From NCBI RefSeq assembly GCF_000969825.1, contig NZ_KQ033919.1, positions 2,898,509 through 2,962,508 of the forward strand: a DNA stretch of 64,000 nucleotides, written 5' to 3'. Below, piece after piece: positions 1-9,100 of this stretch. The stretch comes from Parabacteroides gordonii MS-1 = DSM 23371. GTDB lineage: Bacteria > Bacteroidota > Bacteroidia > Bacteroidales > Tannerellaceae. The position numbers were made by a program, and so were the translations under genes. The stretch's first letter is position 1. Each line of letters begins with the position of its first letter. Under the pieces are notes generated by a model. The model was not told where the DNA came from. It saw nothing but the letters and a program-made list of their open reading frames with translations, and did no database searches.

Positions 1-54
1 TTGAAATTTGAAGTGGAATTGCTGGATATCGTAAAAGACGATCAGAAAAAGTAA
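1..54 (+). CDS. C-terminal end of an FKBP-type peptidyl-prolyl isomerase (partial)
   Basis: Only the last 17 codons are in the window, read in frame from base 1 to the TAA at 52-54. The tail LKFEVELLDIVKD resembles the closing beta-strand of FKBP-type prolyl isomerases, which commonly end in a stretch like F-x-VELL-x-I. The assignment rests on this short tail only, so the family is likely but the exact protein is unknown. A hairpin terminator follows. Confidence 0.5.
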   Translation: MKFEVELLDIVKDDQKK

Positions 55-78
55 TTTCTCATTTTAGTAGATAAAGGA

Positions 79-120
79 GCGGGTAATTTATGCTGAAAAG
101 CATTAATTGCCCGCTTTTAT
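79..120 (+). terminator. Intrinsic terminator after the FKBP-like gene
   Basis: The arms GCGGGTAATT (79-88) and AATTGCCCGC (105-114) pair with one G-T wobble. A second small stem, TGCT-GAAA-AGCA, sits inside the loop. TTTTAT follows directly. Confidence 0.8.
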
Positions 121-156
121 TATTTATTTGCTACTTTTTTCTTTCAGAATGATAGA

Positions 157-182
157 TTGTTGAAAATAATTATATACTTTTG
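157..182 (+). promoter_or_regulatory. Bacteroidetes-type promoter for the Lrp/AsnC gene
   Basis: TACTTTTG at 175-182 matches the TANNTTTG -7 element of Bacteroidetes. TTGTTG at 157-162 is a possible but imperfect -33 element, with spacing slightly shorter than usual. The gene starts 43 bases downstream. Confidence 0.5.
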
Positions 183-224
183 ATATATAAATAAATTAGA
201 GCGTATAATAAAGCGATAGAAAAC

Positions 225-692
225 ATGGAGAAAATAGACAAGCTGGATCGGCAGATATTGAACATTATTTCAAAGAATGCCAGGATTCCTTTTAAGGATG
301 TAGCTGAAGAGTGTGGTGTGTCTCGTGCTGCCATTCATCAACGGGTACAGCGCATGATTGATATGAATGTGATCGTTGGATCGGGTTATCATATTAATCC
401 TAAAATTCTGGGATATAATACCTGCACGTATATCGGTGTTAAGTTGGAACGTGGTTCTATGTATAAGGACGTGGTTCCGGAATTTGAAAAAATACCCGAA
501 GTGGTTGAATGCCACTTTACTACCGGTCCGTATACAATGCTTATCAAGTTGTATGCCCGTGATAACGAACATTTGATGGAGCTTCTGAACTCTAAAATCC
601 AGGAAATACCGGGGGTGACAGCTACAGAAACGCTGATCTCATTACGCCAGAGCGTGAAACGTGAGATCCCTATCTGCAATGTGAACGAATAA
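225..692 (+). CDS. Lrp/AsnC family transcriptional regulator
   Basis: This 155-residue protein has the standard length and layout of the family. A winged helix-turn-helix spans about residues 3-55 (LDRQILNIISKNARIPFKDV, then CGVSRAAIHQRV). A RAM ligand-binding domain follows from about 65 to 145, with the typical ATET-LIS ending. Such proteins bind DNA as dimers or octamers and respond to amino acids. The gene stands alone, with its own promoter upstream and a terminator at 711-745. The effector and targets cannot be read from the sequence. Confidence 0.92.
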   Translation: MEKIDKLDRQILNIISKNARIPFKDVAEECGVSRAAIHQRVQRMIDMNVIVGSGYHINPKILGYNTCTYIGVKLERGSMYKDVVPEFEKIPEVVECHFTTGPYTMLIKLYARDNEHLMELLNSKIQEIPGVTATETLISLRQSVKREIPICNVNE

Positions 693-710
693 TTTGTAAT
701 ATTATAGATG

Positions 711-745
711 GCCCGGCCCTCCTGACGAGAAGCCGGGCTTTTTTA
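711..745 (+). terminator. Intrinsic terminator after the Lrp/AsnC gene
   Basis: GCCCGGC (711-717) pairs with GCCGGGC (732-738), followed by TTTTTTAT. Confidence 0.85.
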
Positions 746-761
746 TCTCCATAGCAATTAT

Positions 762-769
762 TACCTTTG
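762..769 (+). promoter_or_regulatory. -7 element for the subtilase gene
   Basis: TACCTTTG is an exact TANNTTTG match. Transcription would begin near 776, so the TTG at 775 cannot be the translation start. This supports the ATG at 793. Confidence 0.6.
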
Positions 770-792
770 TAGGGTTGAGTATTGTTTATTCC

Positions 793-2169
793 ATGAAAAA
801 ATATTTAGGACTTGTTATATTATTAAGTTGCATTTCTTCGTGGCTTGCTGCCGGAGAAAGCTATTGTTTCCGTGTCTATCTGAAAGATAAAGGCGATTCC
901 GGCTATACGCTTGACCAGCCGGAAGCATTCCTTTCGAAAGAATCCATTCAGCGTCGGGAGAAAACAGGTACGCCGGTGTCGGTGTCGGATCTTCCGATAG
1001 CGCGTTCTTATCTGGATACCCTGGTGTCGGCCGGTGCCGAACCGGTTGTGCAAAGCAGGTGGTTTTCGACCGTGGTGGTGACGAGCAGGGACAGCACTAT
1101 TGCCGACCGCTTGAAAGAACTGGCTATTGTCGATTCGGTTAAATGGGTCTGGAAAGGAAGCAATGTGGTTACGGCTGAAGAAGCGGAACAGGAAGAGCGT
1201 TTCTTCCCGGCGGAGACTCCGCTGAAGGATCGCTACGGATATGCCGGGGAGCAGATTAAAATGCTTAATGGCGTAAAATTGCATGAGGCCGGATTCCAGG
1301 GTGAAGGAATGCGGGTGGCCGTGATAGATGCCGGTTTCCAGAATGTAGACCGTATCAGTGTGTTCGATTCACTGAAACTGATCGGTACGCACAATGTGGT
1401 GTATCCGGGACAGAGCGTATATAATGCCGATGATCATGGAACGAAGGTTTTATCTTGCCTGGCTGCCGATATGCCGGGTATTATGGTAGGGACGGCGCCT
1501 AAAGCGTCTTATCTGCTGATCAAAAGCGAAGACAGCGATTCGGAATATCCGATAGAAGAAGACTATTGGGCTGCCGCTGTGGAGTATGCCGATAGTGTGG
1601 GTGTCGATGTGATCACATCCTCCCTGGGGTATTTTGCTTTCGATGCGGATGAATTGTCATACGATCAGTCTGCCTTGGACGGTAAGACGACATTGATCAG
1701 CCAGGCGGCCCATATGGCGGCTCAGAAAGGTATCCTTATGTTTTGCAGTGCAGGAAATGAGGGAAACGGAATCTGGGGGAAGATCACTTTCCCGTCGGAT
1801 GCTTCGGATGTGCTGACGGTAGGGGCGATAACGGAAGAAAAGAAAAAGAGTATATTCAGCTCTGTCGGGTTTACGGCCGATTACCGGGTGAAGCCGGATG
1901 TGGTGGCTTTGGGCTCCGGTAGTTGTGTGATCGATCCGAAAGGTAATGTGCGTTATGCCAGCGGAACATCTTTTGCCACGCCTATCCTGGCCGGATTGGG
2001 TGTTTGCCTGTGGCAGGCATTGCCGCGGCTGAGCAATAAAGATATTATAGATTTACTGCACCAGGTCTCGAGCCAATCCAAGAGGCCTGATGCAGAACTG
2101 GGATATGGTATCCCGAATATGTATAAAGCCTATAAGAAAGGACTTCAATATGCCAGGACTGAACATTGA
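793..2169 (+). CDS. Secreted subtilisin-like serine protease (family S8)
   Basis: The 458-residue product begins with a signal peptide (MKKYLGLVILLSCISSWLAAG). The catalytic triad is visible: Asp about 179 in AVIDAGF, His about 215 in DDHGTKV, and Ser about 393 in GTSFATPILAG, with the oxyanion Asn probably in CSAGNEGN. I chose the ATG at 793 over the TTG at 775 because a -7 promoter element lies at 762-769. No C-terminal sorting domain is evident, so it is probably periplasmic or surface-associated. The 3' end overlaps the xseA start by 20 bases, so the two are likely cotranscribed. The substrate is unknown. Confidence 0.9.
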   Translation: MKKYLGLVILLSCISSWLAAGESYCFRVYLKDKGDSGYTLDQPEAFLSKESIQRREKTGTPVSVSDLPIARSYLDTLVSAGAEPVVQSRWFSTVVVTSRDSTIADRLKELAIVDSVKWVWKGSNVVTAEEAEQEERFFPAETPLKDRYGYAGEQIKMLNGVKLHEAGFQGEGMRVAVIDAGFQNVDRISVFDSLKLIGTHNVVYPGQSVYNADDHGTKVLSCLAADMPGIMVGTAPKASYLLIKSEDSDSEYPIEEDYWAAAVEYADSVGVDVITSSLGYFAFDADELSYDQSALDGKTTLISQAAHMAAQKGILMFCSAGNEGNGIWGKITFPSDASDVLTVGAITEEKKKSIFSSVGFTADYRVKPDVVALGSGSCVIDPKGNVRYASGTSFATPILAGLGVCLWQALPRLSNKDIIDLLHQVSSQSKRPDAELGYGIPNMYKAYKKGLQYARTEH

Positions 2170-3493
2170 TCCGGAATACACGGGCAATGAACGCCGTGAG
2201 TTTTCCCTGCTGGAACTAAATAACCGGGTACGTGGAGCCATCAGCGAAGCTTTTCCGGGTACTTGCTGGGTGCGCGCCGAAATGAGCGATGTACGGACAA
2301 ATGCAGCTTCCGGCCATTGCTATCTGGAGTTTATAGAAAAGAATCCGGTGACCGGACAACTGGTCGCCCGGGCGCGCGGCTCTATCTGGGCGAAAACATT
2401 CCGGATGCTGAAGCCTTATTTTGAAATGGAGACGGGGCAATTGTTTGCTTCCGGACTGAAAGTGCTGGTGAAAGTCTCCATCGAGTTTCACGAATTATAT
2501 GGATATAGCCTGACCGTGACGGATATCGATCCGGCCTATACGATGGGGGATATGTTGAGGCGGCGGATGGAGATCATCCGTCAGTTGAAAGAGGAAGGGG
2601 TGTTTACGCTCAATAAGGAATTGCTTTTTCCGGTATTGCCCAAACGTATTGCTGTTGTCACTTCGCCGACGGCGGCAGGATATGAGGATTTTCTGAATCA
2701 GCTGGCACATAATAAGTCCGGTTATCCATTTTATACCAAACTGTTTCCTGCCTTGATGCAGGGGGAAAGGACGGAGGAGTCGGTCATTGCGGCACTGGAT
2801 CGTATTTATCAACATCTCGATCATTTTGATGTGGTGGTGATTATCCGTGGCGGTGGGGCGACGTCCGATCTGAATAGTTTCGATTCTTATTTACTGGCGG
2901 CTAACTGTGCACAATTCCCGTTGCCGGTTATTACCGGTATCGGCCATGAACGTGATGATACGATCCTGGATATGGTAGCCCATACCCGGATGAAAACGCC
3001 AACGGCTGTGGCTGAGTTCCTGATCGGGCGTATGGATGCGGCTGCGATGGATCTGGAAGAACTTCAGGAGGAGGTAAGCGAATTGGCTACCGGTATATTA
3101 TTGAAGCAACGGAACTTCCTGCAATTGCTGGGTACCCGCCTTCCTGTTATCGCTACCAACAGGATCGAGCGGAACCGTTCCCTTTTACAGCTGTTGGGGA
3201 ATAAACTCCCGGTGTCGGCTTCGGCTATGTTGTCGCGCCGCCGTTCAACCTTGGATACATTGCAGATGCAGTTGCAGAACCGGACAGTTTCCCGGATCAC
3301 GGAAGGAACCCGGTTTATCCAGTTGACAGAACAGTTCATCAAGATGGCCTCTCCCGATTATGTACTGAAACGCGGATACAGCCTGGCTCTTAAAGACGGC
3401 AAAATAATTAAACACGCAACCGATCTGGCTTCCGGTGACGAACTGGTTACCCGGTTTGCAGACGGTGATGTAAAGAGTATCGTTAAAAAATAA
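2150..3493 (+). CDS. xseA: Exodeoxyribonuclease VII large subunit
   Basis: XseA with XseB degrades single-stranded DNA to oligonucleotides. The protein starts with an OB-fold nucleic-acid-binding domain (about 15-115). The catalytic domain carries the family motifs VVTSPTAAGYEDF, VVIIRGGGATSDLNSFD and ITGIGHERDDTILD, followed by the helical C-terminal region. At 447 residues it is of normal length. The ATG at 2150 (MPGLNIDPEY) is preferred over the upstream in-frame ATG at 2090, because 2150 is preceded by AAGAAAGGA and overlaps the protease gene only slightly. xseB follows after 13 bases. Confidence 0.95.
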   Translation: MPGLNIDPEYTGNERREFSLLELNNRVRGAISEAFPGTCWVRAEMSDVRTNAASGHCYLEFIEKNPVTGQLVARARGSIWAKTFRMLKPYFEMETGQLFASGLKVLVKVSIEFHELYGYSLTVTDIDPAYTMGDMLRRRMEIIRQLKEEGVFTLNKELLFPVLPKRIAVVTSPTAAGYEDFLNQLAHNKSGYPFYTKLFPALMQGERTEESVIAALDRIYQHLDHFDVVVIIRGGGATSDLNSFDSYLLAANCAQFPLPVITGIGHERDDTILDMVAHTRMKTPTAVAEFLIGRMDAAAMDLEELQEEVSELATGILLKQRNFLQLLGTRLPVIATNRIERNRSLLQLLGNKLPVSASAMLSRRRSTLDTLQMQLQNRTVSRITEGTRFIQLTEQFIKMASPDYVLKRGYSLALKDGKIIKHATDLASGDELVTRFADGDVKSIVKK

Positions 3494-3506
3494 ATCACTC
3501 CGATAT

Positions 3507-3704
3507 ATGACAAAGAAAGAAGAAACGTACAACGAAGCGGTAGAGAAACTACGCAAGATCGTGGCTGACATTGAAAACGGCGAGCTGGATGTGGATATCC
3601 TTTCCGAGAAGGTGAAGGAAGCGACCCGCCTGATCAAATTGTGCAAAGAGAAACTATATAAGGTGGACGAAGAGGTTAAAAAGGTGTTGGAGGAATTGGA
3701 GTAA
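3507..3704 (+). CDS. xseB: Exodeoxyribonuclease VII small subunit
   Basis: This 65-residue helical protein has the XseB pattern: Y[22 protein letters not shown] near the start, then L-x-E-x-VKEA and a C-terminal helix [17 protein letters not shown]. It binds XseA to form the exonuclease VII complex. It lies 13 bases after xseA, and its stop overlaps the ispD start by one base (TAATG), which suggests translational coupling. Confidence 0.93.
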   Translation: MTKKEETYNEAVEKLRKIVADIENGELDVDILSEKVKEATRLIKLCKEKLYKVDEEVKKVLEELE

Positions 3705-4432
3705 TGCGCAGATATGTACTGATCGTGGCCGGAGGTAAAGGTCTCCGGATGGGCGGCGATCTTCCCAAGCAGTTTATCCCGCTCGAAGGGAAGCCTGTCC
3801 TGATGCATACACTGGAAGTGTTTCACCGTTGGGATGCTTCGGCCGAACTGGTGTTGGTGCTTCCGGAAGATCATCAGCCTTACTGGAATATGCTTTGCCG
3901 GGAAATCGGATGTAAAGTGCCTCACCGGATTGCCAATGGCGGGGAGACGCGTTTTCATTCCGTCCGGAACGGATTGGAATTCCTTTCGGAAGAAATTAAA
4001 AATGCATCCGAAGGAAATGAAAAAGTCCTGGTCGCAGTGCATGACGGTGTACGCCCGTTTGTTTCGCCCGAAGTGATCGAAGCCTGCTTTGATGAAGCGG
4101 AGAAAAAGGGGGCGGCTATCCCTGTTATGCCAATGATTGACTCGTTGCGTGAAACAGATGAGAAAGGCTCTCACCCGGTGGATCGTAGCCGTTATTTCGC
4201 GGTACAGACACCGCAGGTATTCCGTTCCGGTTTATTGTTGAAGGCCTACGGACAGGAGTTTTCCTCTCTTTTTACGGATGATGCATCGGTCGTGGAAGCG
4301 ATGGGTGAAACGATCCGTCTGGTCTCCGGAAATCGGGAAAACATAAAGATAACGACGCCTTTTGATTTAATAATTGCAGAGAGCCTGCTTATCCATGCGG
4401 GCAGAGAGAACGGGGATAGGGCCGGATTTTAA
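3704..4432 (+). CDS. ispD: 2-C-methyl-D-erythritol 4-phosphate cytidylyltransferase
   Basis: IspD couples MEP to CTP in the non-mevalonate isoprenoid pathway. The nucleotide-binding signature [17 protein letters not shown] is at residues 8-24. [16 protein letters not shown] and FTDDAS are also in the expected order. The length of 242 residues is typical. The gene is coupled to xseB, and its 3' end overlaps the convergent sigma-factor gene by four bases at a TTTTAAAA palindrome, with no terminator in between. Confidence 0.95.
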   Translation: MRRYVLIVAGGKGLRMGGDLPKQFIPLEGKPVLMHTLEVFHRWDASAELVLVLPEDHQPYWNMLCREIGCKVPHRIANGGETRFHSVRNGLEFLSEEIKNASEGNEKVLVAVHDGVRPFVSPEVIEACFDEAEKKGAAIPVMPMIDSLRETDEKGSHPVDRSRYFAVQTPQVFRSGLLLKAYGQEFSSLFTDDASVVEAMGETIRLVSGNRENIKITTPFDLIIAESLLIHAGRENGDRAGF

Positions 4433-5013
4433 AATAAATGGCCGATGAAAAGAGGCAGGTAATCTTTCAGCTCTTTCTTCAAAAGCTCGATCGCCTTATT
4501 TTTATAGCGTTCGACTGTCCGTGTCGATATATCCATCGACTCGGCAATTTCACCATAACTTTTATCTTCAAAGCGATTTAACTCAAATACGCGGCGATAA
4601 TCTTCCGGGAGCTTGGCAAGGGCTTTGGCCAGTAGCTCCTGCAATTCGGTCAGCGTATAGAAATCGTCATTGTTTTCGGCATATACCGGAATATTCTCTT
4701 GTATGATCTGGTCGAAAGACTCTGTGGGCTGGTGGCGAAGGAAATTCAGGCAATGGTTTCGTACGCAAGTCAGCAAATAATTCCTGGCGGAAGTTTGCAC
4801 GGAGATATATTTCCTATTTTCCCAAATAGAAAAAAATACATCCTGAACGATGTCTTCCCGGGTTTCTCTTTCCTTGATAAAGCGCTTTGCATAGAGACAT
4901 AATGCCGGGTAATAATATTCGAATAAATTACGAAATGAACTCTCGTCGTCATTCGTGGAAATGTTCCATAATAAGAGCTCAATATTAACTGCGCCAGCGT
5001 GTTCCTTTTCCAT
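4429..5013 (-). CDS. ECF sigma factor, FecI-like
   Basis: This 194-residue sigma-70 family protein has region 2 ([18 protein letters not shown]) and region 4 ([23 protein letters not shown], then [20 protein letters not shown]). It would direct RNA polymerase to the adjacent glycan locus. The frame is open upstream to 5079, but I use the ATG at 5013 (MEKEHAGAV) because a -7 element lies at 5021-5028, between the two possible starts. The FecR gene is divergent, 93 bases away, rather than downstream on the same strand as is usual. Confidence 0.88.
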   Translation of the reverse strand: MEKEHAGAVNIELLLWNISTNDDESSFRNLFEYYYPALCLYAKRFIKERETREDIVQDVFFSIWENRKYISVQTSARNYLLTCVRNHCLNFLRHQPTESFDQIIQENIPVYAENNDDFYTLTELQELLAKALAKLPEDYRRVFELNRFEDKSYGEIAESMDISTRTVERYKNKAIELLKKELKDYLPLFIGHLF

Positions 5014-5020
5014 GATGTGA

Positions 5021-5028
5021 CAAATGTA
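5021..5028 (-). promoter_or_regulatory. -7 element for the ECF sigma gene
   Basis: On the minus strand this reads TACATTTG, an exact TANNTTTG match. It ends eight bases before the ATG at 5013, so the message would be nearly leaderless. Confidence 0.45.
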
Positions 5029-5106
5029 TTTCTTTTTTTGAAAAAAAACGGATTTTGTTGTCGTGATTTTCGTTTTCACGTGTCTCTATTATAAAAAGGT
5101 TCGAAA

Positions 5107-6027
5107 ATGGTTGATCATAAAAATACGATAGAACAAATAAAGGCACTCTCCGAAGATATTCTTGAATATCAGTCAGTAGAAGTGAAGAAGGGATATATGC
5201 GGATGGACAAGCGGATACAAAAGAAGCAAGCGCGCCACATTTATATGCATGCTGTTTCCCGTGTGGCCGTTATTTTGCTGTTACCGTTGCTGGTTTCGTC
5301 GATTGTCTTTTCTTATTTATATATGGAACAGAAAGGAGAACTGGCACAGGTTACCTATAACCAGGTCAGCTCGGCTCCCGGCACAGTCACCCGGTTGGTT
5401 TTGCCCGACCAGTCTGTTGTCTGGTTGAACTCGGGCAGTTCGTTAAGTTATCCCTCTGTTTTCAATGCCAAGGAGCGGGATGTAAAACTGTCGGGTGAAG
5501 GATATTTTGAAGTTCAGTCGGATCGGAAGCATCCGTTTTACGTTACAACAGATGAAGGGGTCAGAGTCATGGCTTACGGAACTAAATTTAATGTGAATGC
5601 TTACGAGGATGAATCCAGTGTAGAGGCTGTTCTGGCAAATGGAAAGATCGACGTGATCAGCCGGGATAAGACTGTTTCCCTGGATCCGGAGAAACAAGCC
5701 TTGTTCGATAAAAAAACAGGAGAGTTTACGGTCTCGACCGTGAATCTCGAAGAGAAAATAGGATGGAAAGACGGGCGGTTAGTCTTTAGAAATACCCCGT
5801 TGGATGTGGTATTGAAGAGATTGTCCAAACGGTATAATGTAGATATCGTACTGCATAAAAGTAACGATAAGGAATACAGGTATCGCGCAGCGTTTACGAC
5901 AGAGACGGTAGAGCAGATCCTGAACTATCTGAAGCTGACAACACCTATTGAGTGGACTGTGAAAGGGCTGGAACAGAACAACGACTCTTCCTTTGCCCGG
6001 GGACGGATCGATGTGTATCAAAAATAG
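5107..6027 (+). CDS. FecR-family anti-sigma factor
   Basis: This 306-residue single-pass membrane protein has a short cytoplasmic N-terminus that would bind the sigma factor. A membrane segment follows at about 50-73 (VAVILLLPLLVSSIVFSYL). The periplasmic FecR domain includes LVLPDQSVVWLNSGSSLSYP, GEGYFEV and VMAYGTKFNVNAY. The C-terminal domain resembles DUF4974 (LDVVLKRLSKRYNVDI). In such systems the STN domain of the outer-membrane transporter contacts FecR and frees the sigma factor. Its place between the sigma gene and an STN-containing SusC fits this role. Confidence 0.9.
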   Translation: MVDHKNTIEQIKALSEDILEYQSVEVKKGYMRMDKRIQKKQARHIYMHAVSRVAVILLLPLLVSSIVFSYLYMEQKGELAQVTYNQVSSAPGTVTRLVLPDQSVVWLNSGSSLSYPSVFNAKERDVKLSGEGYFEVQSDRKHPFYVTTDEGVRVMAYGTKFNVNAYEDESSVEAVLANGKIDVISRDKTVSLDPEKQALFDKKTGEFTVSTVNLEEKIGWKDGRLVFRNTPLDVVLKRLSKRYNVDIVLHKSNDKEYRYRAAFTTETVEQILNYLKLTTPIEWTVKGLEQNNDSSFARGRIDVYQK

Positions 6028-6099
6028 AAACAAATAATATAATGTTATACTTAAATCAAATATGCCTATGGTGTAGAGAAAGAAATGTACCTTAAAAAA

Positions 6100-6167
6100 G
6101 CAAGAATAAGCGCCAACTTATTCTTGCCCGTGTGAAACATCTTTTGACAGGCGCCAACCTGTCAAAA
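6100..6167 (+). promoter_or_regulatory. Twin perfect hairpins with identical CGCCAA loops in the susC leader
   Basis: Hairpin 1 has arms GCAAGAATAAG (6100-6110) and CTTATTCTTGC (6117-6127), a perfect 11-bp stem. Hairpin 2 has arms TTTTGACAGG (6142-6151) and CCTGTCAAAA (6158-6167), a perfect 10-bp stem. The stems are unrelated, but both enclose the hexaloop CGCCAA with the same G-C closing pair. Neither is followed by a T-run on the + strand, so they do not look like terminators. They sit 31-98 bases upstream of the susC start. Confidence 0.75.
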
Positions 6168-6197
6168 AAACAATAAATATAAATCATTTACAAAGTT

Positions 6198-9100
6198 ATG
6201 AAGTTATTTAAATTACGCAAGGGTAACTATGCCCGATGTTTGCTTAAATCTTTCCGCATTATGAAGTTAAGTGTCGTATTTTCCTTTTTATTGGCTGCTC
6301 AGCTATATGCCGGAGTATCCTATTCACAGACAACTTCACTCTCGTTATCTTTGAAAAATGTTACGGTTGAACAAGCGCTCGACCAGATTGAAAAAGAAAC
6401 AGGTTTCTCTTTCCTTTTCAGAGATAATACCGTGGATGTTAACCGGATTGTCAACCTGAAGGTGAACAGAGGGGATATCAATCATATCTTATCGCAGATA
6501 TTCAAGAATACGAATGTCGAATATCAGATTGTAGATAAACAGATCATTTTATCTGAAAAAGCGATGACTGCTTCTGTTCAGCAGCAGAACCGTACTATAA
6601 CGGGTATCGTTACAGACAATCTGGGAGAACCTATTATCGGAGCTAATATCACGATCAAAGGAACAACTATCGGTACGGTTACCGATATCGATGGAAACTT
6701 TTCATTGGAAGTTCCGGCTTCGGCTACTATAACTATTTCCTATATCGGTTATTTGACGAAAGATATTCCGGTGGGAAACAATTCCCGGATCGCCGTTAAA
6801 CTGGCAGAAGATACACAGAACCTGGATGAGGTTGTTGTGGTCGGTTACGGTGTCCAGAAGAAATCAGACCTGACAGGCTCTGTTTCCAATATCAAATCGG
6901 AGAAGTTGATGGAACGTCCGGCAACGACTGTCGAACAGGCTTTGGCAGGACGTGTGGCCGGTGTGAACGTATCGACCAACTCAGGTCGCCCCGGTGGACG
7001 AACCAGCATACAGATTCGTGGTTATAGCTCTATCAATGCCACCAGTAACCCGCTTTATGTAGTGGATGGTGTCGTATGGGAAGGTGGCGGCCTGGATGCG
7101 ATCAACCCGAACGATATCGAATCGATCGATGTATTAAAGGATGCTTCTTCTACAGCTATTTACGGTACACGCGGTTCAAACGGTGTTATCATCGTTACGA
7201 CAAAGAAAGGAAAACTGGGACAAAAGCCGACCATCAGCTATGATGCCAATCTTTCAGTTAGTAAACTGGCCCGCAAAATCGATGTGTTGAATGCGGAAGA
7301 GTTTATGAGCGTTTGGGATACCGGTTATAAGAATGCAGAAAAGTTTGACCCGGAGGGATGGAAGTCTGGAAAATACACTTCGTTCAGTCCTGAATATGTT
7401 CGCGAACATTATAAAGTTGGCAATACATACGGTAACCGCGAATTGTTCGATGCCAATGGTAAACCTCTGTACGATACGGATTGGCAAGATGAAGCTACCC
7501 GTGTAGCGATAAGTCAGAACCATAACCTGTCATTCACCGGAGGTACGGAAAAGACATCTTATGCTGCTTTCCTGAATTATACGGATGATCAGGGTATCCT
7601 GAAATCGACTTACAAAAAACGTTTTTCAGGACGTCTTAATCTGGATACGAAGGTTAAAGATTGGTTGAAGGTCGGAACTATGTTGAGCTTCAGTGATATC
7701 CGCGAGAGCTTCCAGGATCAGGAACAGGGTTCGGGAAATATTCCCAGAACGATGATCGAAACAACTCCGATCATTCCTGTTAAATGGGCTGACGGAACTT
7801 TTGCACGTCCTGCCGATTTTGCCGGTATGGAAGATGCCGATACGCCTGCCAGCCTGGCAAGTGAATTGAAATGGCTGAATAAGAGTGCCGTGTTCAACGG
7901 AAACGTATATGCTAATATTACGTTTATGAAAGGGCTCGAATTTAAAACGACTTTAGGTGCTTCCAATACCGATTGGCATGAATTTATCTTTGCTCCGACA
8001 ACAATCAGCCTGCGTACCGGTATGGGTAAAAACAAGGCGAATGTCAACAGCGAACGCCGTCGTTTCTGGCAATGGGAAAATCACCTGACTTATAGTACCG
8101 TTATTGCTGAAGATCACTCGATCAATGCAATGATCGGTGCTGAATACCAGAAATATCACAGATCACGCATGGAACAGACCGGTGCGGATTTATCAGACGA
8201 TTTTTTCAGCTGGAACAATCTTGGACAGGCAAAAACGCAATCTATCGCTTCCAGTTATCTGGGATGGCAGATGGAATCTTATTTTGCCCGTATCAACTAT
8301 AACCTGAAAAACCGTTATTTATTGACTGTTACAGGTCGTGTGGACGGTTCTTCCAAATTCGGTAAGAATAACAAGTATGCATTCTTCCCGTCTGCCGCAC
8401 TGGGATGGCGTGTTATTGATGAAGCATTTATGGAAAACACGAAAGACTGGATGTCTAACCTGAAGCTCCGTTTAAGCTATGGTTTGACAGGTAACTCGGA
8501 TATCGGGCAGTACCGTTCATTGGCGATGTTAGGTTCGACAACCTATACTTTTGGAGGCGAGAGAGCTCCGGGTATGGTGATCGGAGAGCTGGCAAACCCT
8601 GATTTGAAATGGGAAAAGACAGAACAGTGGAACGTCGGTGTCGACATGGGCGTATTGGATAACCGTATCTCTATGGAACTCGATTTCTTCCTGAAAAAGA
8701 CGAGAGATCTTTTGTATGAAGCTCCGGTTCCTGCAACCAGCGGTAAACGTGCTATGATGTCGAATATCGGTAGCATGGAAAATAAAGGTATAGAACTGAC
8801 ATTGAATACCGTAAACATCAAGACAAACGATTTCCAGTGGTCATCTTCGTTTAATATCTCTTTCCTGAAAAACGAGATTACCCAATTAGGTGTAAATAAT
8901 GAAGATAAACTGGTTGATCCGGACTTCCTGGGTAAGAATGTTATTCTTCGTGTCGGAGAGCCTGTCGGTTCATTCTGGGGTTATAAGTTGTTAGGAACCT
9001 GGGGTACGAATGAAGCGGACGAAGCTGCTAAATATGGCAAGAAACCGGGTGACCTGAAACATGAAGACCTGAATCATGATAACCAGATCAATGATGCTGA

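Noticed and set aside
775-792. TTG start for the subtilase
   Set aside because: It falls where transcription would begin, just after the -7 element, and would put six residues in front of a good signal peptide.
6142-6167. Intrinsic terminator in the susC leader
   Set aside because: The stem is followed by A-rich sequence on the + strand and no T-run, and it is one of a matched pair. A regulatory role is more likely.
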